Assembly (NCBI RefSeq): GCF_001640805.2
Contig: NC_066851.1
Span: forward strand, 24,204,197 to 24,268,196
Origin: Lates calcarifer
Lineage: Eukaryota > Chordata > Actinopteri > Centropomidae
DNA: 64,000 bases
Reading direction: 5' to 3'
Shown: positions 23,085-34,810 of the stretch, piece by piece
Layout: each line of letters starts with the position of its first letter
How positions within the stretch are numbered: position 1 is the stretch's first letter
Position numbers and translations under genes: made by a program
The notes under the pieces: generated by a model
The model's database searches: none
The model's input: only the letters and a program-made list of their open reading frames with translations
What the model was told of the DNA's origin: nothing

Positions 23085-25270
23085 ATGGCTCTGGGTGACT
23101 GTTGGAAGCAGTTATCCTGGTTTTACTACCAGTACCTGCTGGTGACGGCGCTGTACATGCTGGAGCCCTGGGAGCGGACGGTGTTCAGTATCCTTTTCTG
23201 AGAGAACTAACTTCAGACTGGGCTGAACAAGCGAGCTAATATGCTAACTTGAGCTAGTGCCGTAGCGGGGCTAGCCTAGCGCTTACCCGACGACAAGACG
23301 CTAACATTGCTAATGAAAACACGCATTTAATTTGTGCTGTGAATGATAATTAATGTGTTTCATTAAATTGTAGGGCTTAGTGGCAAATTCGGCATACAGA
23401 CAGCGTACCGCTTGGCCCTCGTTGCTGTTAAAATTAAGGGTTTGAACCGGTCGTAAACGTCAACGAAGACAAATTGTATGTGTAGTAAAACTGGACAACA
23501 TTTTTATGTTTTATATGAATGCCGAATTAAAGAACCCCCTTTAACGATTCAGTAAAATTATAATATATTGTTCTACAATGGACGTGCTTTAATCTGTAAG
23601 TGAAGATGTGTGAAATGCGAAGAATTTTAAACGGAGTTCTGGGTGATCGGTCACTAACGTGTTACGGAGGAGAAAAGAAAATCGGGTTTGTGAAACAAAA
23701 TCATCCATGTTTGTTTGAAGAATTACAGCCGAATTAAAGACTCTACTGTAACGGAATAGATAAGGCGTCAGATTTTGCTGTGCTACTCCCACAGCTGTGT
23801 CTGTAAGTAAAAACACAAAAGCGATACAATTGTCAACGGAATTTCGCATGTTTTAAGAGCACGGGCGGCGTCGAGGCTAGGCTGGCGGCAGCCAGTTACA
23901 ACAGCTTCCACAGTCAGGTGATCCACACATGCCAGTAAATACATGTTACATCATACTGTACGGTCTTAACTTTATTATCAGACAACATAAGCTCAGGTTT
24001 AACTCAGCAGTGAAGTCAGGAAAACTTAAACCTGGAAAGAAAGGCAGCTTCATCCAGCAAGGACGGACAGTTAATAATTAAAGTGTATCATGGTGTTATG
24101 GCTGCAGGAAGACGTCAGTATCACATTATGTACATGATGTATCGTCTTGCTGCAGTGTCACCCTCAGCCTGTATCTCCTCTTCCCTCAGGGTCAGGTGTG
24201 TTTGTGTGAATCAGCCCGAGTGCTGTGTCCCATCAAATGTTAACAAGCGCTCCAGCTGCTCAGGGATCATCATGTTATTAAGTCGCCCCACAGGGAATAG
24301 CACGCAGTGTCATAAATGTTCATTTTACCCATGATCCTCTTCTCCTCCTGGAGCAGGAAGTGCTGTGGCTGTAACAAACAAACCAAACTCTGTTTCTAAT
24401 TGTTGATATGTGTGTCAGTTTCCTGGATATCAGAGAAGAACTTTTTAACTGATCTACAGTTCAGCATCACTCTGGAACTTGCTGGACCTGATTCCAGCAG
24501 TTTAAGCTGCTGACTGTCACTCAGTTAGAGGGAGATCGAACCTGAGAAACCAAAGTTACACAGAGACACAACAGGTGTTTGACAGAGACTCCATTCTCCC
24601 TGTTACAAGTCAGTGCAAATGAAGTTCCTAAATCTTGTAGGATTAGTTTATTAGTCCTCAGTCTTTAGTCTATAGTCCTTGGACCTCGATCCTCGGTCCT
24701 CAGTCTTTAGTCGTATATCCTCAGGTCCAGCACCAGATTCATGTCCTCGGTCCTTGTCTCTGAGCTCTTCTACAAAAGCCTTTCTTCTTAGAAAGTTAGT
24801 GAGAGTTTGAAAGAGCGTGAGTAGAAACACAACGAGGCTGTAAAGGTGGACTGGTGAGTAGATGGGTTTTCATGTTAACGTCCCCGACAACCTCTGTAGT
24901 CTCATTTAGACACTCGTTAGCAACCGCCTTTTTTAAGACACGTAAAAGCTTCAAACATCAGGAGTGGGGGATTTACTGACCCATTTTATGTCGGAGAATA
25001 AAACCTGAAAATGTCTTGAGCTTGTGTTAAAACCACAGACCTTATTTCAGACATTTAACCAGAAACACACTGACTCTGGAACGAGGGAACAGGAAGAGCT
25101 AACATGCTAACATGCTAACTTACTTCCTGGTTTTTTACCTGCTCCTCCTTAACGCCTCCTGCTCAGACTCCCTGCTGATCTCTGTGGCTGGCATGGCTGT
25201 TTACACCGGCTACGTCTTCATGCCTCAGCACATCATGGCTATCCTGCACTACTTCGAGGTCGTCCAATGA
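23085..25270 (+). CDS. sptssa: SPTSSA, serine palmitoyltransferase small subunit A (2 exons, 68 aa)
   Basis: Known role: a small ER membrane subunit that binds the SPTLC1/SPTLC2(3) heterodimer, strongly raises serine palmitoyltransferase activity and sets acyl-CoA preference in the first step of sphingolipid synthesis. Exon 1 is 23085-23187 and exon 2 is 25167-25270. The codon for Asn is split across the intron. The protein is 68 residues (human 71). Seen: the SWFYYQYLLVTALYMLEPWE segment at residues 11-30, then a second hydrophobic stretch (SLLISVAGMAVYTGYVF) and the HIMAILHYFEVVQ C-terminus, all family hallmarks. The intron carries a ~375 bp dispersed repeat that ends only 33 bases before exon 2. 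The strong Kozak context and exact family N-terminus fix the start. Confidence 0.96.
24758..25133 (+). repeat. Unnamed dispersed repeat, copy 3 (in the SPTSSA intron)
   Basis: Differs from copy 1 at only a handful of positions, with an extra 8-9 base AACATGCT duplication. Its end lies 33 bases before SPTSSA exon 2 and supplies three CTAAC words close to the branch-point zone. Confidence 0.88.
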
Positions 25271-25956
25271 CACGATGACTCCGTCCATCCACCACCCACT
25301 ACCCACACTCCCCTGCTGGTCCTGTCTGTCTCTGGCTTCCTGTCCGTCCATCTGCCTGCCTGTCTCTCCTGGGTTTGAGGTGGGGATTGTTTCCTACCGT
25401 GCTGATGCAGAGCGTCTCTCCTCCTTTTTCCAAAGCTAATTCAATATCAAAGGTCAAAGCTCTGAGCATCGTGCTGGAGGCCAAGCTGGACGATGTTATT
25501 CCCTGGGACTGTTTCTCCTTTGCTCGTCTTGGAGGGAAAGCCGTGGAGGAGCGTGCTTAGATTTGTCTCATGCGTCTTTGTTTTTATCTCCTTGACTCAG
25601 TCGCACCTGACAGTTTTGAAAATGTGTAATTATATACTGTATGGACGTGTGGTCGGGTGGAGTGACTGGGCGATTTTTTTTTTATTCCATTAAGACATCA
25701 AACCACTGTTGTCTTAGAGTTTTATTCCAGAGCAGGAAACGCACAGCAGCCGGTGGAGAAAATACTTTTTTTGAGCCAAATATGATGATTAGAGCGGCGC
25801 CAGGTCTCTGAATGAAGCCTGATAGTTTGGTCAAAGTGGGCTTTAAAGGAACATCTCTCAGCCATTTTCAACATTCACCATCATTTTACAGCACTTTTAA
25901 AACCCTCTCTGTCAACATACAGATGCTCTGTAATGAAACATGAAACACTGCTCTTT

Positions 25957-26245
25957 GTTTAACCAGAAACATCACTATATATCAACACCAGACTCCAGTG
26001 ACAAAAACAGGAATTTTACCGAGCAGAACTCAGGAGCTGCCGGAATACCACGGCCTCCATCTGTTTGTTTGTGTTATTGTGTGGTACTTTTACTCATGTA
26101 AAGTAATTGAATACTTCCCCCACTAATGAAAGTCACACAGTAACACAAACTAACATTGCATTAGTATTCCTGCAGCTCCTGTGTTCTGCTCAGTAAAATT
26201 CCTGTTTTTGTCAATGGAGTCTAGTACTGATAATTTTTTAAGTTT
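25957..26245. mobile_element. Hairpin MITE, copy 3
   Basis: Begins TTTAACCAGAAACATCACTA; arms GGAGCTGCCGGAATACCACG and GTATTCCTGCAGCTCC flank a variable centre; ends near CAATGGAGTCTAGTACTGAT. More diverged than copy 2. Confidence 0.75.
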
Positions 26246-26344
26246 ACCATATCTGATTGATTGTAGTGAAGTTTTCTGTCACAAAAACTAAAGACTAGTT
26301 GTCAATCTATTTGGTGTTCACTGAGGTTTTATACTAACAGCATT

Positions 26345-26660
26345 TTAGTTTAACCAGAAACATCACTTTATATCTCCATTGACAAAAACAGGAATTTAAC
26401 CAGGAGCTGCTGGAATACCACTGCCTCCATCTGTTAGTGTGTCTGTGTTACTGTGTGACTTTCAGTGGTGGAAGAAGTAATCAGATACTTTGAAATAAGT
26501 AAAACTACCACACAATAACACTATTGTAAAATCACTGTTTTTCCCCATGGAGTTTGGTACTGATAAACTGGCCGATTCTGGTTGAACAAAAGGGATCTTT
26601 TACCAGAATCATCACCAGACTCCATTCAAGGAGTCTGGTAGTAAATACTCTGAAGCATAC
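26345..26660. mobile_element. Hairpin MITE, copy 4
   Basis: Begins GTTTAACCAGAAACATCACT, with the left arm GGAGCTGCTGGAATACCACT. The right arm is largely lost or replaced, and the segment ends in a second inverted CCAGACTCCATTCAAGGAGTCTGG. Confidence 0.7.
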
Positions 26661-27225
26661 AGGGACCAGTATGAGCTGAACTTTTACCCCATGTCCCACA
26701 GCTAGAGGAGTGGTTCATTTTAATATTATTTATATTTTCTCTTTTTAAAGTCAGTAGAATGATTGAAGAGTCCAACAAAGTTGGAATAACGACTTCAAAC
26801 CTTCAGGAAACTGCGCTAGTAAATTAAACGTCCATCTCAGCCCTAAATGAGACTTTTTCACCACAGAGTAACCTCGACTTCTCACGGCTCATGAACAGTT
26901 GGGTTTGAAGTTGGAGAGTGAAGGAAAACGATGATGAACAGGTTGAAAATGACACAATTGTCCTTTTAAATTCCTGCTTTTTTTATCGTAAGACGCACAG
27001 CAGGTGACGTTAACAGTTTCCTCTTTGCACAGAAACATTCGATGTTTGAGAAGCTCCATTTTCAATGTAATCATATTTTATTACATGTCCTCTGACTGCT
27101 AACTGATATCCCTTGGAAAATTGTGATTATTTTTCCCTGCAAAATTGTGTATTTTTCTCAATTTTGTGTATATAATCTTGTATACATATTTGTAAAGTTT
27201 TGTAGTCAAATATGTTGGCGTATAG

Positions 27226-27231
27226 AATAAA
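27226..27231 (+). terminator. sptssa: Candidate distal poly(A) signal for SPTSSA
   Basis: AATAAA is followed by a GT-rich stretch (TTTGTGGGTTTTTTGTGAG), the classic poly(A) arrangement. If used, the SPTSSA 3' UTR would be about 2 kb and would include two hairpin MITEs. Nearer signals cannot be excluded. Confidence 0.35.
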
Positions 27232-27764
27232 ATATTTGTGGGTTTTTTGTGAGCTACTGATGCTAAATACTGTTCTATAACTGAAATCATTAAAGGGATA
27301 TTTCACTAAGCTACAGCAGTTTGTTTTACCTGGTGTTATTAGAGACGGAGAAGCTCAGTGAAGAAGCACTGAAGAATCTAAAACTCCTTTCAATGTATAA
27401 CGGGCCGTTTGAACATTAAATAACTAAATAACATAACATTAAATAATCCACCAGTGTCTGTTTACATGTTTCAAATGAGTTGCATACTTTTACTGACGCA
27501 GTCTTTGGAGCAGGGAGGGGCGACTCAGTAAAGCAGATGGTGCAGGTTTTTATTCTTCTTCCTAAAAGTCCTAAAAATGTTACGTTTCAATCTTTTCTTA
27601 AAAATCAAACCAAGTGTAAGGATGACAAACAAAGCACATGTTCTCAGCAGGTCAGAGTGTTGTTGTCTGTTTCAGCCACTAGATGGAGACAGAACATCAA
27701 CGATCATCAGACCAACCTGCAAATCAGAAAACAACAGATCTGAACAGAGCAGAGCTGAAGCCAT

Positions 27765-28335
27765 CAGTCAATTGATTGATTGATTGAAAATCAGTTGGCA
27801 AGTACTTTGATAATCAACTATTTTCAGTCTAGAAACCGAAACATTCCCTGGTAGACTTCAACTGAATCTCTTTTTGGACTGTTGGTTGAACAAAACATTA
27901 GAGGATGTTACTTTGAACTGGAAAACTGTGATAGAAGGTTTTATATTCATAGATCAACCTATTAACAGATAAAATAATCAGCAGATTGTTTATGAAAATC
28001 ATTGTCAGAGTGTCAGGCTAAGATTGGACACAAACAGGGCTAAACGTCTGATCATTTTCCTTATTGATTAATCTGCCAATTGTGTGTGTTTTTGAATAAT
28101 TGATTAATAATTATGTAACACCACTTTAAATAGTGAAATGTGTTGTTGTCTTCAATTATCTTGTTTTGTCTGATCAACAATTCAAAATCCTAAGAAATTC
28201 AGTTTGTTCATATGTGGCAAAGAAAATGATTAAATTCTCCCATTTGAGAAACTACAAACAGCAAATATTTGACATTTTTGCTTTAAAAAATATCTAAAAT
28301 TATTATTCGATTATCAAAAGTTGATGATTAATTTT
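27765..28335. mobile_element. Degenerate DNA-transposon-like repeat
   Basis: The GATTGATTGATTGAAAATCA ... TGATAATCAACT start and TTATTCGATTATCAAAAGTT end are like the TIR-rich 'TTAATCGA' repeats of fish. Exact ends not certain. Confidence 0.35.
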
Positions 28336-28739
28336 CTTTTTTTAATGGAGATTAAATTGAAAGAGATCAAGGAACAGCAAAGCAGTAAAAGAAAAACAAT
28401 GTGGGTGAAGAAGAAATACAGTAAATAAATGAAAACTTGATTGATTACTTACAAAAAGGGTCAGAATGCTAACTGCAAAATGATCATAGTCATTAGTGAA
28501 TGTGGGAAAGCGAGAGAATTTTATCTTTGTGAATGTGAACAAAAGATTTGCCCTCTAAGGCTCCACAAGTCTGAGAAAATGTTTCAGTGTGAAACTAAAA
28601 GCTCCCATTCTGTGTGCGACAGTAAAGTGTCGTCAACAGCCAATGAGAAGACAGATTGACTGATCAGCCAATGGGCGACTGAGCTCCTCCTTCCAGCTCT
28701 GTCGAAAATTCCAGCGCCGATTAAAGTTGAACGCGTCAT

Positions 28740-28934
28740 TACACTACAACGTTCGAAACGGTATGGCAACACTTCCTGCTGGTGATTGGACGGAACAAGT
28801 CAAGAGACAAGTCAGCGGTCTGACGTCAGCGACACGGAGCCGGAGAGCAGGAAACGATCCAAACTTCCAACACGCGTGATGTCGAGGTGGATTCTGCTGA
28901 GATGTCGCCGAGGAGCTCGTCCTGGTTCTCAGGT
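28740..28934 (+). promoter_or_regulatory. Promoter-like block with full CRE and a possible first exon
   Basis: An inverted CCAAT box (GATTGGACGG near 28786) is followed by a perfect palindromic CRE, TGACGTCA, at 28821-28828. A CpG-richer segment then ends in a good splice donor, CTCAG|GTGGGT, at about 28932/28933. An ATG at 28879 opens 18 codons that reach this donor (MSRWILLRCRRGARPGSQ, Arg-rich, no acidic residue). No matching downstream coding exon was found before 33 kb; joining to the best acceptor, near 30180, gives an immediate stop. It may be the first exon of a noncoding RNA, an upstream 5' exon of the EGLN locus, or a gene I do not recognise. Confidence 0.4.
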
Positions 28935-28939
28935 GGGTT

Positions 28940-31180
28940 CCTAGTTTGATATTATCTTCAGCATTTGTTTGGCGGGAAACTTACAATAACGCTAAGCTAG
29001 CAGGTCAGACTGCACAGGAAGTTAGCTTCCGTTCGCACTTCTCTCTCCTCTGTCGCGTAGTTGGCCAATCACCTGAGGTCGCGCTTTTATTGGTTACTCA
29101 ACCACCCAAGGCCCTGTCCTATGGACTTTTTAAACAAACAAACAAGCCATTTCTTTTTAAAAGTTAACAGTGGGAAACTTCGCAACATACAACAAAAACA
29201 ACAAAATACACGGCAGCTGCGAAATAATCATCATTGTCAGGTTCTATTAAAAACATGCAACAATAAAAACAGGCAAAGCAGTGAAACTGGGAATATGAAT
29301 GTTAATATAAATATTGTGATGCATTATTAGACAGGTATCATGCAAAGCAGAGGCATAAAGGCCATACAGCACCTGAATCAAACCAGGATGTGTATTAGCA
29401 GTTGATCAGTGAGCATTACTGAGCACCGTGAAATATGAATGGAGTTTGTTTTGTAAATATCAGGTGGGATATGAACACACTGAATGTCCATGGCTTTGTT
29501 TTTATGTTCTAATGATTTAAAGTAGCTGTAACAGATATTTGTTTTACAGTATAAGTAAAGAGATTCTGTTTATCTGCTCTGGTTGACTCTCTCAGCTCTC
29601 ATATCGTTGTTTCTGGAAATACTGGACTTAGATTCATCAGGAGATAAACTGGTCTTCATGAATCATCATGTCGCTCTGTAACTGCTGGTTGTGGAAAAAA
29701 GCAGCTGTTTGAAAAATTCAGTATATCATCTTAACAGATGATGATATGTCCATGTATGTTCTTCCTAATTGGCTGAAAAGTTATTGCAGGTGTAAATGGT
29801 TTGTGATCTTCAGCTGCTGCCGTGTTGTTCATGTGGATAAAAGTCAGTTTAATCACATTTTTAATTCTGCTTTTAAAAATGGACTAAAACGTTTAAAAAC
29901 GTGAAACTATTTCAAACTGTCCTCAGAGTCTCTGTGTGAATCTTGTCCAGGTTTGACAAGTCTTAGATACACTGGGTTTTGAGCCAGACCGGGTCTAATG
30001 TGGTCTGGATGAAGAAAGTGTGTGTTTGAATATCCCTGTACAGGTGTTTGGAGGTCTGAGAGAATTACTGAAAACAGACTTTTAAATCCAGATGATCAGG
30101 CAGAGCAGTTCAGCAGCACTGTGTCTGAATCAGAGGTTATTTGAGGACGTCTGAGCGTCCTGTGTGCTCTTGTGCCTCCAGTGATGTCGGTTCAAACTCC
30201 AGTCAGCAGCTCGTCGTGCGTACGTGAGAACAGCTTCATCGTCTGAGTTAACCAGTAACCAGACCTCTGTTTCCTTTCTGATCTGATGCCAGACAGAGGA
30301 GGAAAGAATGACTGCTTGCCAGTGTGTGTACGTGTTGTAATTTGAGGTTTACTTCACAGCTCAGCTGATGTGTTTTTGAAGGCTGGGAGTAAAAGAGAAG
30401 AGTCTGATTGAAGCTGATAATCAGCAGATATCAACGTGTGATTCATTTTCCCTGCAGAGTCAACAACAGCTTCAGAAGCAGCTTCAGAGCTTCGCGTCTT
30501 CAGTGTTGTTATTTCAAGTTCATGAATTAAGCAAATGGACAAGAAAAACAGGAACAGACGTCACCTGTCAGTGTTGTAGGTGATTGTGAGGTGTCGGAAA
30601 CTTTCCTCATTATTTCCTAAAAATGACCTGGAAAGGTCAGTGGAAAACAGCTCATTAACAGACAAAGAGAAATTCTTAATTTGGATTCATGACTCTGATC
30701 AATAAATATTCATGTAACTGATAAATCATGATTAAATGATGATTAACAAACAGTTGGAAGTGACACAGTGGAATATTTTCTGTCTTATCAAGAACGAAGA
30801 ACTTCTGTTTGTCTCTCTAGGAAACTCTCTTTATGAGCTTTTCTTCACTTACCTGCCACATAATTTACCTTTTTTTTTTTTTTTTTAAAAGCTCAAATAT
30901 GATGAGTGGATATTTAATAATTGTAGAAACTAACACTTTCTCTGTTTCCCTTAAAAATATTCCTGTGATTTACAGATAAAGACCAGTGAAGTTTTAATCA
31001 TGAGGAAAGTTTCCAGGAAATTAGCTGCTCAGTACAGGACTCATAAAATAAAGCTTTAGTGAAAAGTTTTGTAGATTTCAACGAGATGCCTCAGGGGGGT
31101 TCTAGTGGTTTTCGTAGCTCAGACAGCCCACAACACCACAACAGAAAGTCCAGCAGCGTCCAAATAGGACGACAGAGTGT
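28940..31180. other. No coding exon seen
   Basis: Ordinary AT-rich sequence downstream of the CRE block. A 16-base T run lies near 30880. Possible intron of an unknown or non-coding transcript. Confidence 0.5.
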
Positions 31181-31187
31181 CAGGGCC

Positions 31188-31570
31188 GGGCTGGGTGATA
31201 AAACGATCATTTTTGCTAAATTAATTTCCTCGATAGAAATATAAGACATGGTCGATAACAGCGTCGACAGAACTCGATACGAAAAGCCAATGAGAATAGC
31301 GCCGTGCTGAACCAATCGTGTGATCATGTCATGTTAGGTTGATTCACAGCACAGAGTGAAGGAGCAGCACGTCAGGAGAGGGAACCAGACAGAAGTTACC
31401 GAAGAAGAAGACGCCCCGACGGACACAGGCCGAGAAACCTGCACAACAACATGAACCTCATGATGTCGTCACATCTCTGAGGAGTAAAAAGGAACCTTTA
31501 ACTGATAAATATCAGTATCCACTGATACAAAAATGATGGCGATAAGATTTGTTTCCATATCGCCCAGCCC
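31188..31570. mobile_element. MITE-like element with GGGCTGGGYGATA ends
   Basis: Left end GGGCTGGGTGATA (31188-31200) and right end TATCGCCCAGCCC (31558-31570) are inverted repeats with one mismatch. The 383 bp element has no transposase. GTGTCAGG and CTGTCAGG outside the ends may be part of the terminus or of a target duplication. Confidence 0.75.
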
Positions 31571-31574
31571 TCTG

Positions 31575-32780
31575 TCAGGGTTATATCACCCTCTGTTGGT
31601 TTGACCGCTCTCGACTGACTGACTTAAAACATGGACTTTAATCCTGAGCTGATGACTGAAACACTTGTCAGGCATTTTCCTGTGGATTATATCATTTCTA
31701 CGGCGTCCGTCCAGGCTGCTGAAACAAAAACGAGCTGAACTCGTTAGAATAACTTCCCTCTCGTGGCGCTCTTTGACCTCTCGCTCTGTGTTTTATCAGA
31801 GAGAGAGAAACTCCACAGTTTACACTGAGAGCAGTTCACTGCAGGTAGTGATTGATCGAGGGGCGTGGGCCGGTGATTAACAGCAGACCGTGTGGCAGGG
31901 CTGGCACTGCTTCTTTCACACCGTCACTGTTTGATCTGGCAGCAGGAAGCCGGCAGCTGTGTGGAGCCTCACGTATGCACACATTCCTCAGAAATGAAGC
32001 TCCAGGGGAGTGAGCGAGCGGCGACAGGGGCACGATGTGACTCGTCTGCACCGCCATAATGACTGATACACACTCGCCTTATTAAGTATGTTGTAATCAG
32101 ATACAGGGCAGTTTGCTCTCCCAGATGTCCTTGAATGCAGCGGGCAGGCTCAGGGGGCTTCTCTGCTGCAGAGCTGCTGACTGATAATAATCATAAAACA
32201 GGTGTGTAATGTTTACAATAACATCCACACACATACAGGTAACACAGGGGAACTCATCAATAACTTACCTGACTATAATAAACTCATATCAGCATGACTC
32301 TTTCCAGAGCTTTCAGTCACTTCTCACCTCCTCCCTCAGCGTCTGGACTTTATTATACTCCAGCACACGAGGAAGATCATTAGATGTGGTTGAAAGCTCC
32401 AGAAAAAGGCAGCAAACTGACTTTGAACTGCTGCTCCAAAGGTAAAGAGTGGGACATATTCAGTTTATTCTCATTTAAGAAGCTGGAATCAGGTAATCAG
32501 AATAACTGCAGATCAATTATCTGTCGATTGATTAATCAGTTAATCTGATTATTGCGTCAGCTCTATACTCAGTGGTCGTCCAAACGAGATGAGCTGAGTT
32601 TTATTTTTCAGTTATAAAGGAAGTCGATCATTAACTTGTTTCCTGCCTCATCTTTACCTGTTGTTACACCTGTACTCCATTACATTTATCTGAACAAATG
32701 ATAAAGTTCAGTATCCAACAAAATCCAGGAGCAGAGCTGAAACATCAGCTGATGAATAGACCAGAAATGAACTGGAAACT
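31575..32780. other. No gene seen; possible conserved non-coding DNA
   Basis: 31850-32170 is GC-richer and non-repetitive by eye, so might be regulatory. 32500-32570 (GATTGATTAATCAGTTAATC ... GTCAGCTCTATA) looks like a transposon end. Confidence 0.45.
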
Positions 32781-32783
32781 CTT

Positions 32784-33020
32784 TTAATAATGATTTATGA
32801 TGTTAAAAATAAACCCAGAGTAAAAGTTACAGTTGAGTGGGTCAGTTCTCTGATGAATGAAAACTGAACTCTGTAGGTTACAGAGACCTGTAAACGCATC
32901 ATTACAGGAGTCCAGTCCCACATGAACAGGTAAGTCCTCGGTGTTTTCCTTCAGGTGATGGTTGGCTGATTTTCTCTCCCTGAAAACAACAACTTCACTT
33001 TTATCTTTATTTATTTCCAA
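32784..33020 (-). mobile_element. L2/CR1-like LINE reverse-transcriptase scrap
   Basis: On the - strand the frame reads MEINKDKSEVVVF and, after an internal deletion, GLDSCNDAFTGL, which match two RT motifs of L2-type LINEs (NKDKTEV and LDYCNALxxGL). Short and damaged. Confidence 0.5.
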
Positions 33021-33164
33021 AAAAATCAGATGATATGAAACAGTAAATTTTCCTGATAGTTTTACTTAAATAACAGTTTGAGTGCAGGGCAGTTTCCTGT
33101 AATGGAGTATTTTTGCTCGGGTAAAGTTCAGGTTACTGTTTTATTTCTTTATGGTCGTGTTGTG

Positions 33165-33359
33165 TTGTGTGTGCGGGCCGGTGAGGATCGGGTCGCAGCG
33201 GTGATGTAGTCGCTCCTTCAGACGTGCCGTCGCTCAGTCGTTGGTGCGCGCGGCTCCGGAGCGCGAGACAATCTACGGACTGTACCGGACGGTTCGTTCG
33301 ACGACCGCGGATTTTTAACGGGCTCGAGGAAGCGACGAGATTTCTCCGACTGTCACAGG
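33165..33359 (+). promoter_or_regulatory. CpG-rich promoter and putative 5' UTR exon of the upstream EGLN transcript
   Basis: A sharply CpG-rich block in AT-rich surroundings (GTGCGCGCGGCTCCGGAGCG and similar) ends in the strong donor CTGTCACAG|GTAGAC at 33359. A hypoxia-response core, ACGTG, is present at 33222-33226. A matching acceptor, GGTTTTCAG at about 33890, precedes the EGLN1/2-like coding exon, so the expected transcript is 5' UTR exon, 0.5 kb intron, then the coding exon starting at 33938. Confidence 0.5.
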
Positions 33360-33937
33360 TAGACTCTGAGACTCTGACATGAGGATTGTTCTCACATTTC
33401 CTGACATGAAAACTGGAGTAAAATAACTCTGACGATGAAGAAACGGTTTTGTAAAAACCTGATGAGACAGCACGGACGGAAAATGCTGCCTCCAGACTTT
33501 ATTTGGTATTTTTCAGGATAAAAAATCGACTTTATTGTCAGTTTTAAAGCGGAAGTTTCAGTCAGGTCCTGACAGTAACATCAGACACTGTCCAAAACCT
33601 GATTTATTTATAACTAATCAATATCATTAATCTCCTGCTTCTGCTAAACTTTCCTCAGAAGTACAATATAAAGCAGAACGTCCGGTGGCAGCTTTCAAAA
33701 TAAAAGCTCAGTTGACAAAGTATTGGAATGTGTTTTTGAATGAAGAATCATCTGCAGGTTTTATTCTTGCATCAAATTGTAATTTTGTTTTTAAATTACA
33801 GTTTGACGTTTTAACTTGGTGCTTTTATTTTGAAAACAGACAGACCCTACGCGTTTTCTGGTGCTGCTGCTGCTTCCTGGATGGTTTTCAGCTTCCTATA
33901 AAGCAGCCTGCAGAGCGGAGGACCAGTAAGAGTTCTG

Positions 33938-34810
33938 ATGGGAACACACGCAGACATGAGGCCTTTGTCCCAGGTTGTTTCTGATGATAACTTACAACAA
34001 CATAAAATGCATCAACATGGGAACGAGGATGTTGACCACGGGTGTGTGGACGAGCTGTCCTCCTGCAGGTTCAGCAGGGCTGATGCCGGACCTGGAGAGA
34101 GGGTTTTGGCGGCTGAAGTTGAGCCCCAGGTCGGGACAGGAGTCAAAGTTGAGTCTGGGACCGGAGTTCCTGTCGGGGATGGAGTCGGAGATGCTGCTCA
34201 GACTCGAGTCAGGGCTGTGACCTGGATCGAGGATGTGATCGGGGTGGAGGCCGGGGCTGCAGATGGAGCTGCAGTCGGGACGGGGTCCAGGAACGGCAGC
34301 GAGGCCCGGGCAGCAGACAGGGACAGTTTTGGAGCCACGGACGGGGTCCACCTTCAGATCAGAGGTGAAGACGCAGTTAAAGCCGGAGACAGATCCAGGA
34401 CCGGGACAGATCGGGCCGGGGTCCCACCTGGTGCCCGCCCTTGGAGCGCCCACCCTAGGTCCAAAGAGCGGCGGTACCGCAGCAGCCACAGACTGGTCCT
34501 GCACTACCTCGTCCCCTGCATGAACTCCTATGGCATGTGCATCATTGACAACTTCCTCGGGAGCAAGACCGGCGAACGGATCCTGCACGAGGTCCAGGAG
34601 CTGCACCACGCCGGGAGGATGCGGGACGGGGAGCTGGCCAGCAGGGGGCCGGACAACACCAGGAGCATCCGCGGGGACCAGATCGTCTGGGTGGAGGGAA
34701 AGGAGTCCGGCTGCGAGAACATCGGCTACCTGCTGTCGAGGATGGACCGACTGATCACCTACGCAGACGGGAAGCTGGGGAAGCACAAGATCCGAGGGAG
34801 ACACAGTAAG
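33938..34810 (+). CDS. EGLN1/2-like first coding exon: alternative first exon of the EGLN3 locus or partial duplicate
   Basis: An open frame of 291 codons ends at a donor (AGTAAG|GTCAGT) in phase 0. Residues ~183-291 clearly belong to the HIF prolyl hydroxylase family: YLVPCMNSYGMCIIDNFLG, then MRDGELASR, TRSIRGDQIVWVEGKE, GCENIGYLLSRMD and GKLGKHKIRGR. These resemble EGLN1/EGLN2 more than EGLN3. Residues 1-180 are Gly/Asp/Arg-rich and low in complexity; several frames are open there, so the start is uncertain (ATG at 33938 or 33956, or an internal acceptor at 34068). The iron and 2-oxoglutarate residues are encoded by later exons in this family, and the only such exons in the window are those of EGLN3 from 43991 on, which start in the same phase. 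Splicing to them would give ~412 residues, close to EGLN1/2 length. The other possibility is a truncated, inactive duplicate. Confidence 0.75.

Noticed and set aside
28879..28932. 18-codon Arg-rich peptide start resembling a mitochondrial presequence
   Set aside because: No in-frame downstream exon was found; kept only as part of the promoter-like block.
33992..34804. 270-codon open frame on the - strand opposite the upstream EGLN exon
   Set aside because: It is the antisense shadow of a GC-rich exon whose + strand frame encodes clear EGLN motifs; the - strand peptide shows no known domain.
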